64,000 nt of DNA, taken from Pseudonocardia sp. C8 (GTDB taxonomy: Bacteria > Actinomycetota > Actinomycetes > Mycobacteriales > Pseudonocardiaceae). Location of the stretch: positions 2,257,501 through 2,321,500 of the forward strand of contig NZ_JACMTR010000002.1 in assembly GCF_014267175.1 (NCBI RefSeq), given 5' to 3'. Position numbers and translations under genes: made by a program. Under the pieces are notes generated by a model. It saw only the letters and a list, made by a program, of their open reading frames with translations, made no database searches and had not been told where the DNA came from. This document shows, piece after piece, positions 46,176-54,752 of the stretch. The stretch's first letter is position 1. The number at the start of each line of letters is the position of its first letter.

Positions 46176-47333
46176 ATGACCACCGATCTCGACCACCTCT
46201 CGGCGAGCGCCCGCAACGCCTCCCTCCAGGAACTCGTCACCCTGCTCGAACGCCAGCAGGCCGCCAAGCATGATGTCGTCGTCGCCGCGTCCGCGCTGCG
46301 TTGCGAGCGCGGGATGCTGCGGGCGACGAACACCCACCAGCGGTTCGACCTCGACGGCGTGACCCGCAGGGACGCGCTGCTGGCCCCGACCCGGCTCGCC
46401 GAGGCCGGTATGGCGGACAGGTTCCGCATCCCGACCGATTACCTGCGTCGGATGCGCGCTGAGCACCTCGACCTCTACGACGCCAATGTCAACGGGTGGC
46501 TCGGGCACCAGCCCGAACGTCGGTTTCTCGTGCGCGGACTCGTCGATCACTCGGGCGCCGGGGTGTTGCGGGCGTTGCTGTCGGACGCGTTCCGCATCGT
46601 CGATCACCTCGACGTCCTGATGACGGTGCTGGACGGCGTCAGCGAGGCCGGCGCGGCGGTGGACGTTGCCCAGGCCGATCTCACCGAGGCCCGGATGTAT
46701 CTGAAGATCCGGTCGCGAGAGATCGCGACAATGGCGCCGCAGCTGCTGCGGAACTACACCTCGCCGTTCACCCGGGCCCGTGGTGCGGAGAACCCGCTCG
46801 TCTTCGCGGGCTTCGTCGTCTCCAACAGCGAGACCGGGCACGGTGCCTTCACCATCAGTCCGCAGATCACGGTCCAGATCTGCGACAACGGCATGACGCT
46901 GACTAAGCATGCGCACCGGGAGGTCCACCTCGGCGGGAAGCTGCCGGCGGGCGCGATCCGCTGGAACCAGGACACCCACGATGCCTCGCTCGCCTTGGTC
47001 CGCAAGTGCACCCGCGACGCGGTCGCGACGTTCCTGAGCGAGGATTTCCTGAGCCGGCGGATCGCGGAGCTCGAGCAGGACGCCTCGACGCCGGTGCGGG
47101 ATCCCCAGCCGCTGATCGAGCACGTGGGTGCCCGGCTGCGGTTCTCCGAGACCGCCCGCGCGGCGATCCTCAACAGGTTCATCGAGGGCGGTGACATGAC
47201 CTCGGGCGGGATGATGCACGCCGTGACGGCCGCGGCACAGGACATGGCCGATGCCGACGAGTCGCACGCCCTCGAAGCCGCCGGGGTTGAGGCGATGCAG
47301 CGGGCCGCCGCCTTCGTCAGGGCCGGAACGTGA
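46176..47333 (+). CDS. DUF932 (phage/plasmid-like TIGR03299) protein
   Basis: The 385-residue protein matches the DUF932 family: ERGMLRATNTHQRFDLDGVT, FRIPTDYLRRM, FLVRGLVDHSGAGVLRALLS, YLKIRSREI and VVSNSETGHGAFTISPQITV. Such proteins are found on plasmids and phages in many bacteria and are thought to work in replication or recombination; the activity is unproven. The ATG at 46176 has GGACGGAG upstream. Confidence 0.85.
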   Translation: MTTDLDHLSASARNASLQELVTLLERQQAAKHDVVVAASALRCERGMLRATNTHQRFDLDGVTRRDALLAPTRLAEAGMADRFRIPTDYLRRMRAEHLDLYDANVNGWLGHQPERRFLVRGLVDHSGAGVLRALLSDAFRIVDHLDVLMTVLDGVSEAGAAVDVAQADLTEARMYLKIRSREIATMAPQLLRNYTSPFTRARGAENPLVFAGFVVSNSETGHGAFTISPQITVQICDNGMTLTKHAHREVHLGGKLPAGAIRWNQDTHDASLALVRKCTRDAVATFLSEDFLSRRIAELEQDASTPVRDPQPLIEHVGARLRFSETARAAILNRFIEGGDMTSGGMMHAVTAAAQDMADADESHALEAAGVEAMQRAAAFVRAGT

Positions 47334-47346
47334 CCGGGACCTCGCG

Positions 47347-47481
47347 ATGGACACCGCTGTTCTGATCAGCCTGGTCATGGCCGGTGTCGCCGACATTCTC
47401 GCCACCATCGCGTTGGTGGTGGCCCTGCGGCGACGCCGTGTACCGCGCCACCGCTCGTCGATCGACTTGAAGCGCCACTGA
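47347..47481 (+). CDS. 44-residue single-pass membrane peptide
   Basis: The peptide has one hydrophobic segment (about 4-28, TAVLISLVMAGVADILATIA) and a basic end. It lies 13 bases after the DUF932 gene. It is too short for a family call. Confidence 0.4.
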   Translation: MDTAVLISLVMAGVADILATIALVVALRRRRVPRHRSSIDLKRH

Positions 47482-47781
47482 CCGACCCGCCTGGTCGCTC
47501 GGACATGCCGTCCCGGTGACCAGGCAGGGCCGGGGCGGGCACACGCTGGCAGCGTCGACCGGGGCCCGGCGCGGAGCCGCCCGCGAACCGGCACGGGTGA
47601 ACCCGCTGCCGGAGCCACCCGCTGCGCTCGCATCGAGAACGCGGGTCCACACCGGCCGGCCCCCGGCCGAACCCGCTCCGGGCCGCAGGTCGACGCTGCC
47701 CGGATACGCGGTGCGCCCCGGCCGTTGGGGCGCACCGCCGGTCCCGGGATCGGCGGAACGACCTCACCCAACGGAGGCAAC
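47482..47781. other. 300-base intergenic region before the ParB-like gene
   Basis: No gene is supported. GCCTGGTC (47491-47498) pairs with GACCAGGC (about 47518-47525), enclosing GTCCCGGTGA, and a later GGTCCCGGGATCGGCGGAAC (about 47740-47759) loosely recalls the conserved blocks of the structured elements at 50368 and 52860. Similarity is too weak to call a third copy. Confidence 0.35.
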
Positions 47782-49380
47782 GTGAACCCCGATGACCCGA
47801 CCACACCGTCCGAACCGGAACACGACACCGAGCTGGGCGCACTGCTGTGGGCCGACCCCGCAGAGCTCGAGATCGAGATCAACACACGCACGGTTCCCGT
47901 ACTGGACGCCCACTTCGTCGCCTCCATCCGGGACCGCGGCGTTCGGGAGCCCGTCACGGTGCGCCGGCGCGCCTCCGACGGGCGGCTCGTGGTGCGAAAG
48001 GGAACACGACGCACCCTTGCTGCGGTGAGGGTCGGCCTGGAGCGGATCCGGGTGCTCCTTGAGCCCGACGCGGCGCCGGAGACCACGACCGACCGCGACG
48101 AGGAGGCCGAACGGATCATCGATCAGCTCGGGGAGAACCAGCACCGTGCCGGGATCACCGACCGCGACGAGGTGCACGCCCACCAGGAGCTACTGGAACT
48201 CGGCTTCAGCCCGGCCGAGATCGCACGGCGCACCCACAGCAAGGCCGACCGCATCCGGACGACCACGTCGATCGCGCGCTCACCGCTCGCGGCCGGCGTC
48301 ATGGACCGCTACGACCTGGATCTGACCCAGCTCGCCGTCATCGCCGAGTTCGACGACGACGCCGAGGCGGTCAAGGAACTCACCGTCGCCGCGCGGCGGA
48401 CACCACAACTGTTCGACCACATCGCCCAGCGGCTCAGGATGACCAGGGCGCGGGAGGCTGCCGAACGCGACCGGCTCACCGAACTGGCCGAGGCCGGCGT
48501 GACGATCCTCGACCGCAGCCGACACCCGGACGCGATCGAGGTACAGCAACTCCGCCCCCGCGTCGACGACGAGCCCGGCACCATCCTGACCGACCAGCAG
48601 CACACCGCCTGCCCCGGGCACGCGATCTCAGTGACGGCATACACGGGCCGTGAGGGTGTCCAGTGCTATGAGATTGCCTGGTGCACAGAGCCGACGCGGT
48701 ACGGTCACACCGCGCGCTTCGCTCCCGCGACCGCCTCCCAGCCTGCACCAGGCCGGGTCCAGAACGGCGAGGACGAGCGCGATCCGGGCGTGGACACGGG
48801 CTTCGGGGACGACGACGAGGATGCCGCGTCGTGGCAGGCCGCAGCCGAGGAGCAGGCCCGCCGCGTCGCCGCCGTGGAACGGATCGAGCGCGAGCGGATC
48901 CGCATTCGGAACGAGGCCGTCCAGGCGGCGGAGGCTGTGCGCAGGAGCTGGCTCGCGACCTTCCTCTCCCGCAAGAATCCGCCGAAGGATGCGGTTCGCT
49001 ACTGCGCGGCCTCGCTCGCCCACGGCATCAGCGGCCTCGACCGCAGCTACGCGAACGGGCACGCGCTCGCCCGCGGGTTGCTCGGAACCGACACCCTCCG
49101 ACGCGGATCGGACGCTGGAGGACAGGCGAGCGACGCGCTGCTCGCGGCGATCCGAACCGCGACACCCGGGCGAGCGACCGTCGTCCTGCTGGCCATCGTC
49201 CTCGCCGGACACGAGCTGTCGATGCGGTTGCGGAACTGGGTCGAACACGACGATGAGGTCGCGGCATACCTGCGACAGCTCGAAGAGTGGGGCTACGACC
49301 TCGCACCGATCGAGCAGCTGATGGTCGAGCCGCAGGCCGACATCGTCGTCGACGGCGACATGCTCGAATCCGAGTCCTAG
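47782..49380 (+). CDS. ParB-like partition/nuclease-domain protein
   Basis: The 532-residue protein has a ParB N-terminal domain (about 25-110: VPVLDAHFVASIRDRGVREP, GTRRTLAAVRVGLERI) and an HTH region (about 135-165: ELGFSPAEIARRTHSKADRI). A central GHAISVTAYTGREGVQCYEI domain and a long charged helix (about 365-405) follow, then a second helical domain. The long C-terminus is typical of actinobacterial plasmid ParB-like proteins. No ParA lies beside it, so partition by itself is not assured. The GTG has GGAGG five bases upstream. Confidence 0.85.
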   Translation: MNPDDPTTPSEPEHDTELGALLWADPAELEIEINTRTVPVLDAHFVASIRDRGVREPVTVRRRASDGRLVVRKGTRRTLAAVRVGLERIRVLLEPDAAPETTTDRDEEAERIIDQLGENQHRAGITDRDEVHAHQELLELGFSPAEIARRTHSKADRIRTTTSIARSPLAAGVMDRYDLDLTQLAVIAEFDDDAEAVKELTVAARRTPQLFDHIAQRLRMTRAREAAERDRLTELAEAGVTILDRSRHPDAIEVQQLRPRVDDEPGTILTDQQHTACPGHAISVTAYTGREGVQCYEIAWCTEPTRYGHTARFAPATASQPAPGRVQNGEDERDPGVDTGFGDDDEDAASWQAAAEEQARRVAAVERIERERIRIRNEAVQAAEAVRRSWLATFLSRKNPPKDAVRYCAASLAHGISGLDRSYANGHALARGLLGTDTLRRGSDAGGQASDALLAAIRTATPGRATVVLLAIVLAGHELSMRLRNWVEHDDEVAAYLRQLEEWGYDLAPIEQLMVEPQADIVVDGDMLESES

Positions 49381-49637
49381 CGTCAAGTTCCTGGCGTCCT
49401 GGTCCGCCCGGTCCGCGGAGTCGGGTCTGCAGTGGCCCCAGGGCGGCAGTGGCGCGCGCCCGGGACGGGGCCCGGATGAGCGGCTGCTGCCGCTGGCGAC
49501 ACGTTTGCATGTGTGACGGACTGCGCACGAAGCGGGCCCCGCCTCGCTGTACGACTGACAGGCTTCCGGAGCTGCCGGGCGCTCTGTTGCCCATCGGCAC
49601 GGACGTGCTCATGGCCCTGGGCCCAGAGGAGGCGGAT

Positions 49638-50195
49638 GTGCACGGGGATTCCGACCGTGACCTTGCGCGGCTCTACCTCGAACGAGCCCTGCCGCGTCGA
49701 TGGCGTCACGTGCAGGGCGTGGCGCGGCGTGCGGAGGCCGTCGCCGGTCACCTGGACGACGGCGAGCTCCTGGTGACCGCGGCCTGGCTGCACGACATCG
49801 GCTACGCGCCGGAGCTGGCCGAGACCGGATTCCACCCGCTCGACGGTGCCCGCGCCCTGCGCGAACTCGGCGTCGGTGCGCGGCTCTGGGGCCTGGTCGC
49901 CCACCATTCGGCTGCCGTTCACGAGGCCCAGGCGCTCGGCATGGCTGATGAGCTCGACGAGTTCGCCGACGAACGCGGGCTCGTCCGCGATCTCCTCTGG
50001 TTCTTCGACATGACCACCAGCCCCGACGGGGGTCCCGTTACGTTCGCCCAGCGCATGGCCGACATCCGCGATCGCTATCCGCCCGGGCACTACGTCATCC
50101 GATCCCTGGGACCGAGCCTGCATGACAGGCGAGCGGCCGTGGAGCGCGCTGGTCGCTGGCTACACGCCGTCGGGCTCGACCCCCGCTGTCCGTAG
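49638..50195 (+). CDS. HD-domain phosphohydrolase-like protein
   Basis: The 185-residue protein has an HD fold: RRWRHVQGVARRAEAVAGHL, then TAAWLHDIGYAPELAETGFH with the HD pair, and LVAHHSAAVHEA with the next metal His. Such proteins hydrolyse phosphoesters or nucleotides. AGGAGG lies five bases before GTG 49638; ATG 49611 is an alternative. It is an accessory gene between parB and ssb. Confidence 0.75.
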   Translation: MHGDSDRDLARLYLERALPRRWRHVQGVARRAEAVAGHLDDGELLVTAAWLHDIGYAPELAETGFHPLDGARALRELGVGARLWGLVAHHSAAVHEAQALGMADELDEFADERGLVRDLLWFFDMTTSPDGGPVTFAQRMADIRDRYPPGHYVIRSLGPSLHDRRAAVERAGRWLHAVGLDPRCP

Positions 50196-50592
50196 TTGGA
50201 CACGCAACGGGTGACCGCACCGGCTCAGGCGCACCGCCCCGTTCGGAGCCGGCGCCATGGCGGTCCGGCGGTCAGATTTCAGGCGACGATGTTGGGTCGT
50301 GCCCGGTCGCGGTGTCGATGCCGCGTGGATTCCTCCGTGAGACCGGTTCAGGCGGGAGACGCCCGAAGGTCAGCACACCCGGCGAGGGCCATCGATGAAC
50401 CCGTCGCCCGTCCATCCCGGTGACCCCGGGCGCGGACACATCGGAGGCCGCCTCCGGCGGCCGCAGCCCGTCGAGCGGGCCCGCGCCCGGGCACGACCGG
50501 GATGGACGAGCCGGAACCCCCGACCGCCCCCACCGGGCGCACTGAGGCGGAGCCGCGTCACTCACCAGCACCGATCCCTCGGGAGGAACATC
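50196..50592. other. 397-base leader region of ssb
   Basis: No gene is supported, although one frame stays open into ssb. Most of it is the structured element 50368-50557. The 170 bases before that show no clear promoter. GGGAGG at 50581-50586 is the ribosome-binding site of ssb. Confidence 0.6.
50368..50557 (+). ncRNA. candidate structured element, copy 1 (ssb leader)
   Basis: Four helices are seen. P1: GGCGA-GGG (50381-50388) with CCC-TCGCC (50400-50408, one bulged G at 50403), with TCGATGAA in the loop. P2: CCATCCCGG (50412-50420) with CCGGGATGG (50497-50505), enclosing P3: CCCGGGCGCGG (50425-50435) with its exact complement (50481-50491). P4: CGCCC (50525-50529) with GGGCG (50535-50539). 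Single-stranded blocks GGTCAGCAC, TCGATGAACCCG and AGCCGGAACCCCCGAC are identical in copy 2. It may work as a leader RNA or as folded single-stranded DNA. Confidence 0.65.
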
Positions 50593-51042
50593 ATGAGCGG
50601 CTTCGAGATCCCCGTCACGATCACCGGCCACCTCGGACAGGACCCGAAGTTCTACTCCAAGGACGGAAGCGCCAGCGCGGTCCGCGTCTCGGTCGCCTTC
50701 ACCCCGCGCGAGTTCGACCGCCGCCGCGGTGACTGGGTCCAGCGCCCCACCGTCTGGCACGACGTGGTGGCCTTCGGCCAGCTGGCCGACAACGTTCACG
50801 CCAGCCTGCGCAAGGGCGACCCGGTGATCGTCGTCGGGAAGCTCCGCGACAACTCCTACACCCGGGAGAGCCGCCAGGAGGGTGGCGAGGACATCCTCGT
50901 CCGTCGCACCGACCTCCGTGCCGACTACGTCGGCCTCGACCTCAACCGCGCCACCGTGGCGGTCACGAAGAACCGGCGCCCGGAACCGCAGGCCGACGAG
51001 CAGGCTGATCAGCCGGCGCAGGAGGCGCAGACCACCGGCTGA
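50593..51042 (+). CDS. ssb: single-stranded DNA-binding protein of the element
   Basis: The 149-residue protein has an OB fold (about 4-112: IPVTITGHLGQDPKFYSKDG, VSVAFTPREFDRRRGDW, VTVWHDVVAFGQLADNV-like, GDPVIVVGKL). The acidic C-tail is short and Gln/Glu/Ala-rich and lacks the usual DDDIPF end. It is distinct from chromosomal SSB and probably coats transferred single strands on entry. The ATG follows GGGAGG by six bases. Confidence 0.92.
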   Translation: MSGFEIPVTITGHLGQDPKFYSKDGSASAVRVSVAFTPREFDRRRGDWVQRPTVWHDVVAFGQLADNVHASLRKGDPVIVVGKLRDNSYTRESRQEGGEDILVRRTDLRADYVGLDLNRATVAVTKNRRPEPQADEQADQPAQEAQTTG

Positions 51043-51323
51043 GCCGGTCGGCCGGGGCGGTCCGGGGACCGTCCCGGCCGGGCAGCGCCCGGTCGACGAC
51101 AGTCGCGCGCCGGCGCCGCCCGACGGTGCCCGGCGGTCCGGCCCCGGGCCAGGCCCTCCGCTGCGCTCCGGTCGCACGCGATCGCCTCCGGCGAGCCGGC
51201 CCCGAGCCGCGGGGACCGCCGGGGCGGGCGTCGCCCACCGACGCGACGACTGCCGGTCACCAGGACCGCAGGTGTCGGTGCCGGCTCGCAACCGAGCCGG
51301 AGCCACATCGAGAGGGCGACGTC
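51043..51323. other. GC-rich gap between ssb and the first WhiB gene
   Basis: No gene is supported. It contains several strong potential hairpins, such as CGGTCCGGGGACCGTCCCGG near 51058 and GCCGGCTCGCAACCGAGCCGG near 51280-51302. These are not copies of the structured elements on either side. Confidence 0.4.
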
Positions 51324-51842
51324 ATGGACTGGCGAGACGAGGCGCGCTGCCGCACGGCAGATCCCGAGCTGTTCTTCCCGGAGCCCGGTCGAGGGCAGCA
51401 GACCCGCCGGCAGGTGGCGCGCGCCGTGGCGATATGCCATACGTGTCCGGTGCGGACGCCGTGCCTCGAGTGGGCGATCCGGCACCGGGAGCAGTTCGGC
51501 GTGTGGGGCGGCGTGACCGCGCGGGCGCGTCGGGCGATGGGGCCCGGACACGCCCTACCACCGGTCGCGGTCAAGCTCGAGATCACCTCGGACATGTCGA
51601 CGAAGGAACGGCGCGCCGTCGGGGTGGCCCTACTGGCGCGAGGTGTCCGCCGGGCCGAGGTCGCCGACCGGGTCGGAGTCACGGAGCGGACGGTCGACCG
51701 GTGGATCGCCGCTGGCAAACGACGGGGCCGAGCACGACAGTGCCCGTCGCGGCGGCGCGATGTCGGCCCCGGACCCGCCTGCGCCCTGCCATCGTCATCC
51801 GAACGGCAGGACGGATCCGGAGGAGGGCGCCGTGCGGGCTGA
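51324..51842 (+). CDS. WhiB-family protein fused to a C-terminal HTH
   Basis: The 172-residue protein has a WhiB iron-sulfur domain with C9, C38, C41 and C47 (CHTCPVRTPC) and the FGVWGGVT turn. The second half has an HTH of homeodomain/resolvase type (RGVRRAEVADRVGVTERTVD). Host WhiB proteins bind sigma factor A; the added HTH would let this one recognise its own DNA. The end overlaps the primase gene. Confidence 0.85.
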   Translation: MDWRDEARCRTADPELFFPEPGRGQQTRRQVARAVAICHTCPVRTPCLEWAIRHREQFGVWGGVTARARRAMGPGHALPPVAVKLEITSDMSTKERRAVGVALLARGVRRAEVADRVGVTERTVDRWIAAGKRRGRARQCPSRRRDVGPGPACALPSSSERQDGSGGGRRAG

Positions 51843-52794
51843 CACATCACGCCAGGAACGGTCCGATCTCGACCGGTTGCGCCACGCCGCGGTGGCTGCG
51901 TCGCGTGCGGGACTTTTCGTCTTCCCGCTCAGGACCCTGACCAAGGTCCCGGTGTTCCACGGTGAGACCAACTGCCGGGGACGGGGAATCTGTTCGGACG
52001 GGCACCGCAGCTGGGAACAGCGCGCGACCAGCGACCCGGACCGTGTCTGCCGGTGGTGGAGCCGGGAGCCGTTCAATGTCGGCATCGCTTGTGGTCCGTC
52101 GCGTCTGCTTGTCCTCGATCTCGACACCTCCGACGGCCACGGCGGTGGCCTCGCCGCGCCTTCCGGGCTGGATGCCCTGGCAGCGCTGGCCAACGACCGA
52201 GGCGAGACCGTGAGCGGGACCTACACCGTGCTGACACCAACCGGGGGACAGCACCGGTACTTCCGCCTTCCCGGCGGCGCGGAGCTGCGAAATACGCAAG
52301 GTGCACTTGCGCCGCGCATCGACACGCGGGGCGGCGGCGGATACGTCGTCGGAGCAGGAAGTGCGCTGCCAGGCGGCCGCTACTCGGTCGTCGTCCCACC
52401 GCCGATCGCGATGCTGCCGGAGTGGATCCGGCGGCTACTCAGCCAGCCTGCGCGACAGCCGGCCCACGAGGGCCCGGCGCCGACGGGTCCGGTGTCTGCG
52501 TCGTACGTGACGGCGATCGTCGCGGGGGAGGCGGCCGGTGTCCGGGCGGCGCTCGTCGGAACCCGGCAGTGGACGATCTACCGCGCTGCACGCACACTCG
52601 GCCGCCTTGTCGGCGCCGGCCACCTCGACGAAGACGTCGCGGCGTCCGTCGTCACGGACGCCGCCGCCGTCCACGTCGGCGTCGACGGCATGACCGCCGC
52701 CGAGGTCGCGCGCGCCGTGCGGCGCGGGATCGCCTACGGACGGCGGTCGCCGCGTCTCCTGGGGACAGCGAGCGCCATGCCGGGGGAGCGCTGA
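51832..52794 (+). CDS. bifunctional DNA primase/polymerase (Prim-Pol) protein
   Basis: The 320-residue protein has the archaeo-eukaryotic primase-type N-terminal domain (about 20-215): GLFVFPLRTLTKVPVF, NVGIACGPSRLLVLDLDTSD with the metal-binding DLD, and PRIDTRGGGGYVVGAGS. No helicase domain follows; a short helical part ends it. It probably primes complementary-strand synthesis after transfer. GTG 51832 has GGAGGAG seven bases upstream and overlaps whiB. Confidence 0.88.
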   Translation: MRADTSRQERSDLDRLRHAAVAASRAGLFVFPLRTLTKVPVFHGETNCRGRGICSDGHRSWEQRATSDPDRVCRWWSREPFNVGIACGPSRLLVLDLDTSDGHGGGLAAPSGLDALAALANDRGETVSGTYTVLTPTGGQHRYFRLPGGAELRNTQGALAPRIDTRGGGGYVVGAGSALPGGRYSVVVPPPIAMLPEWIRRLLSQPARQPAHEGPAPTGPVSASYVTAIVAGEAAGVRAALVGTRQWTIYRAARTLGRLVGAGHLDEDVAASVVTDAAAVHVGVDGMTAAEVARAVRRGIAYGRRSPRLLGTASAMPGER

Positions 52795-52859
52795 TCGGGT
52801 AGGCCGCCCCGTTCGGCGCGGGTGGGCCTCCGGCACACGGCCCGACTGGATCGCCCGGA

Positions 52860-53037
52860 GGTCAGCACAGCCGCGGTGGGGCAAGCGTCGATGAACCCGG
52901 CCGACCCATCCCGGTGAGACCCCGTCGCGTCGGTCGGAAAGCTGCGGTCGGGCGCGGGGTCACACCGGGATGGGCCAGCCGGAACCCCCGACGTCCCCTC
53001 CGGGGACCCCACCACGGCCGTGCTGAGGAGGACCGCG
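52860..53037 (+). ncRNA. candidate structured element, copy 2 (leader of the acidic protein)
   Basis: It shares the identical blocks of copy 1 and the same helices with different bases. P1: CGGT-GGG (52874-52880) with CCC-GCCG (52896-52903, again one bulged G at 52899). P2: CCATCCCGG (52906-52914) with CCGGGATGG (52965-52973). P3: GACCCCG (52918-52924) with CGGGGTC (52955-52961). P4: GTCCCC (52993-52998) with GGGGAC (53002-53007). A closing pair CAGCAC (52863-52868) and GTGCTG is complete only in this copy. It ends 30 bases before the ATG at 53068. Confidence 0.65.
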
Positions 53038-53067
53038 TTCCACCCGCACCGAGCACCGGAGGCCCAG

Positions 53068-53211
53068 ATGTTCCTCACCGCGAACCCCGCCGACAACACC
53101 GCGCGCGACCTGGTCATCGACTACGAGCTCACCGAGGACGACGTCTACAACGACAACTACGAGGTGCTCGACATCGAGCACGAGCTGGGCGAGTCCGAGC
53201 CCGCCTTCTGA
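53068..53211 (+). CDS. 47-residue very acidic protein
   Basis: The protein has 14 Asp/Glu and two basic residues (MFLTANPADNTARDLVIDYE onward, ending GESEPAF), a net charge near -12. It has GGAGG six bases before its ATG and a strong terminator after it, so it is a deliberate single-gene unit behind structured element 2. Its charge and size recall DNA-mimic anti-restriction proteins; this is speculation, and a regulatory peptide is also possible. Confidence 0.6.
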   Translation: MFLTANPADNTARDLVIDYELTEDDVYNDNYEVLDIEHELGESEPAF

Positions 53212-53219
53212 CCCCGAGC

Positions 53220-53251
53220 GGCTCGCCGGTCACGTGCCGGCGAGCCTTTCT
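53220..53251 (+). terminator. rho-independent terminator after the acidic protein gene
   Basis: GGCTCGCCGG (53220-53229) pairs with CCGGCGAGCC (53237-53246), followed by TTTCTC. It closes the small unit and lies just before the convergent XRE gene. Confidence 0.8.
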
Positions 53252-53257
53252 CGGTTG

Positions 53258-54721
53258 CTACCCGAGCAGCGCGCTGCGGTGCTCCCACGCCTGCCGCAGG
53301 ATGCATGCGCCCGGTGAGGCCATCGGCTCTCGCGTCACCAACCTCTCCACCGTCGCTGCGGTGAAGGGCAGCCCTTCCGACACCGACGTCGAGTCGGCCG
53401 CGGTCACCAGCTCCCCCTCGGCGTTGATCTGCACGGTGTTGCCGAACAGCGGATCGAAGACGTCGGCGTCGAACACGACGACCGTCAGGAAAGTCGCCGT
53501 CAGCGTCAGCGTGTCGAGCCCCACTCCGAGGCAGTACGGCCGGACCCGACCTTGCTCGCGGCCCCTCTCCAGCGAGCGGTACAGCGGCCAGTTCTCGTAG
53601 TCCAGCGGCTCGCCGGAACTCCCGTCGCGCTCCGGCTCGCCCAGAAGCTCCTCGGAGAATTCGCGGATCATGCCGCGCCATAGGCTGAAGTCATTGGAGC
53701 GGTCCCAGCTCGCCACACTCGACGGCTGGAACTCACCGGCGGGGATCAAGCCGTAGATGCCGGCCGCGGTGGCGACCTTGGCGGGGTCACGCCAGTGCAG
53801 CAGGAACGTGGCATCACCGGGTCCACGCCGCCGCAGTGTGAGGGTTTCGACGGCCGGCATCACGAACCGCCGTCGCAGGTCGAACGGGTCGCCGACCAGG
53901 GCTCGCAGCGGAAGTTCGTTCCAGGACGGTGGCGTGCCGGTCCCGTCTCGGGCGTCGGCGAGCTCGTGCGCGACCGCCTCGGAAAGATCGAGCTTGTCGA
54001 AGTAGGTAGCGAGCCCGAACTCCAGCCGCCCGGTCGTCGATCCGAGCTCGGCGTCGAGGAGCCGGTAGCTGGGGCGGTTCTCGAAGAGCTTCGGCGCGTC
54101 GAGGTAGCGGATCGCCGAGGTGTAGCGGCTGAAGCGACGGCCCGGGGCCCGGAGCGGCAGGACACTCCACGCCTCCGGTTCGGTGCCGGTGACCTCAGCT
54201 CCCACGGCGTCGGAGTTCCACACGAGCTCGATCTGGCCGAGCGGCACCGGACGATCCGGAATCCAGCCGGGCGCCACCATGAACGGCAGGCTGCCGATCC
54301 GCAGCTCCCGAGCGTAGAGGCCGGCGGCCGCCCGGGCGAGATTCCCTCGGGACCGGTTGAGCCGGCGCCGGGTGCGGCGCCACGCCTCCTGGTTCGCCTC
54401 GATCGCATCCGACTCGCCGACCAGCGATGACGTCGACGGCGACGCGACCGGGCGAAGCAGGTCGTCGGACAGACCGAGCCGCGCGGGGCGAATGCCGAGC
54501 TGCTGGGATATCCGCAGCAACATGTGCACGTCCCGTACTTCACGCTGACCGGTTTCGATCTTCGAGATGTACGACTGGTCCATGCTCAGCAGCTGGGCGA
54601 GGTCAGCCTGGTTGATGCCGTGGGTCCGCCGGTAGTCGCGCAGGATCTCCGCGAGCAGGCCGGTGTTGAGCTCGACCTCAGCCCCGGTAGCGGGGGAGAG
54701 CCAGGACTGGTCGTCGACCAC
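53258..54721 (-). CDS. large XRE-family regulator with Nudix-like C-terminal domain
   Basis: The 487-residue protein has a lambda-type HTH (about 22-77: LAEILRDYRRTHGINQADLA, LLSMDQSYISKIETGQREV) and a long C-terminal part. That part holds REFSEELLGE (about 358-367), the catalytic half of a Nudix box, although the expected first Glu is not seen, so it may bind rather than cut a nucleotide. Such regulators can sense a metabolite and control transfer genes. Two AAACGGCGA repeats lie just upstream of its start. Confidence 0.8.
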   Translation of the reverse strand: MVDDQSWLSPATGAEVELNTGLLAEILRDYRRTHGINQADLAQLLSMDQSYISKIETGQREVRDVHMLLRISQQLGIRPARLGLSDDLLRPVASPSTSSLVGESDAIEANQEAWRRTRRRLNRSRGNLARAAAGLYARELRIGSLPFMVAPGWIPDRPVPLGQIELVWNSDAVGAEVTGTEPEAWSVLPLRAPGRRFSRYTSAIRYLDAPKLFENRPSYRLLDAELGSTTGRLEFGLATYFDKLDLSEAVAHELADARDGTGTPPSWNELPLRALVGDPFDLRRRFVMPAVETLTLRRRGPGDATFLLHWRDPAKVATAAGIYGLIPAGEFQPSSVASWDRSNDFSLWRGMIREFSEELLGEPERDGSSGEPLDYENWPLYRSLERGREQGRVRPYCLGVGLDTLTLTATFLTVVVFDADVFDPLFGNTVQINAEGELVTAADSTSVSEGLPFTAATVERLVTREPMASPGACILRQAWEHRSALLG

Positions 54722-54752
54722 AGCACCCAGCCTTCCGCAGATTCGCGAACGT

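Noticed and set aside
47482..47781. A possible third copy of the structured leader ahead of the ParB-like gene.
   Set aside because: GTCCCGGTGA and CCGGGATCGGCGGAAC are faintly similar, but the TCGATGAACCCG and GGTCAGCAC blocks are missing and the helices do not match.
50395..50592. Extension of SSB to an upstream ATG inside the leader.
   Set aside because: The ATG lies in a conserved loop, the frame is not kept in the second copy (which stops after eight codons), and a good ribosome-binding site precedes ATG 50593.
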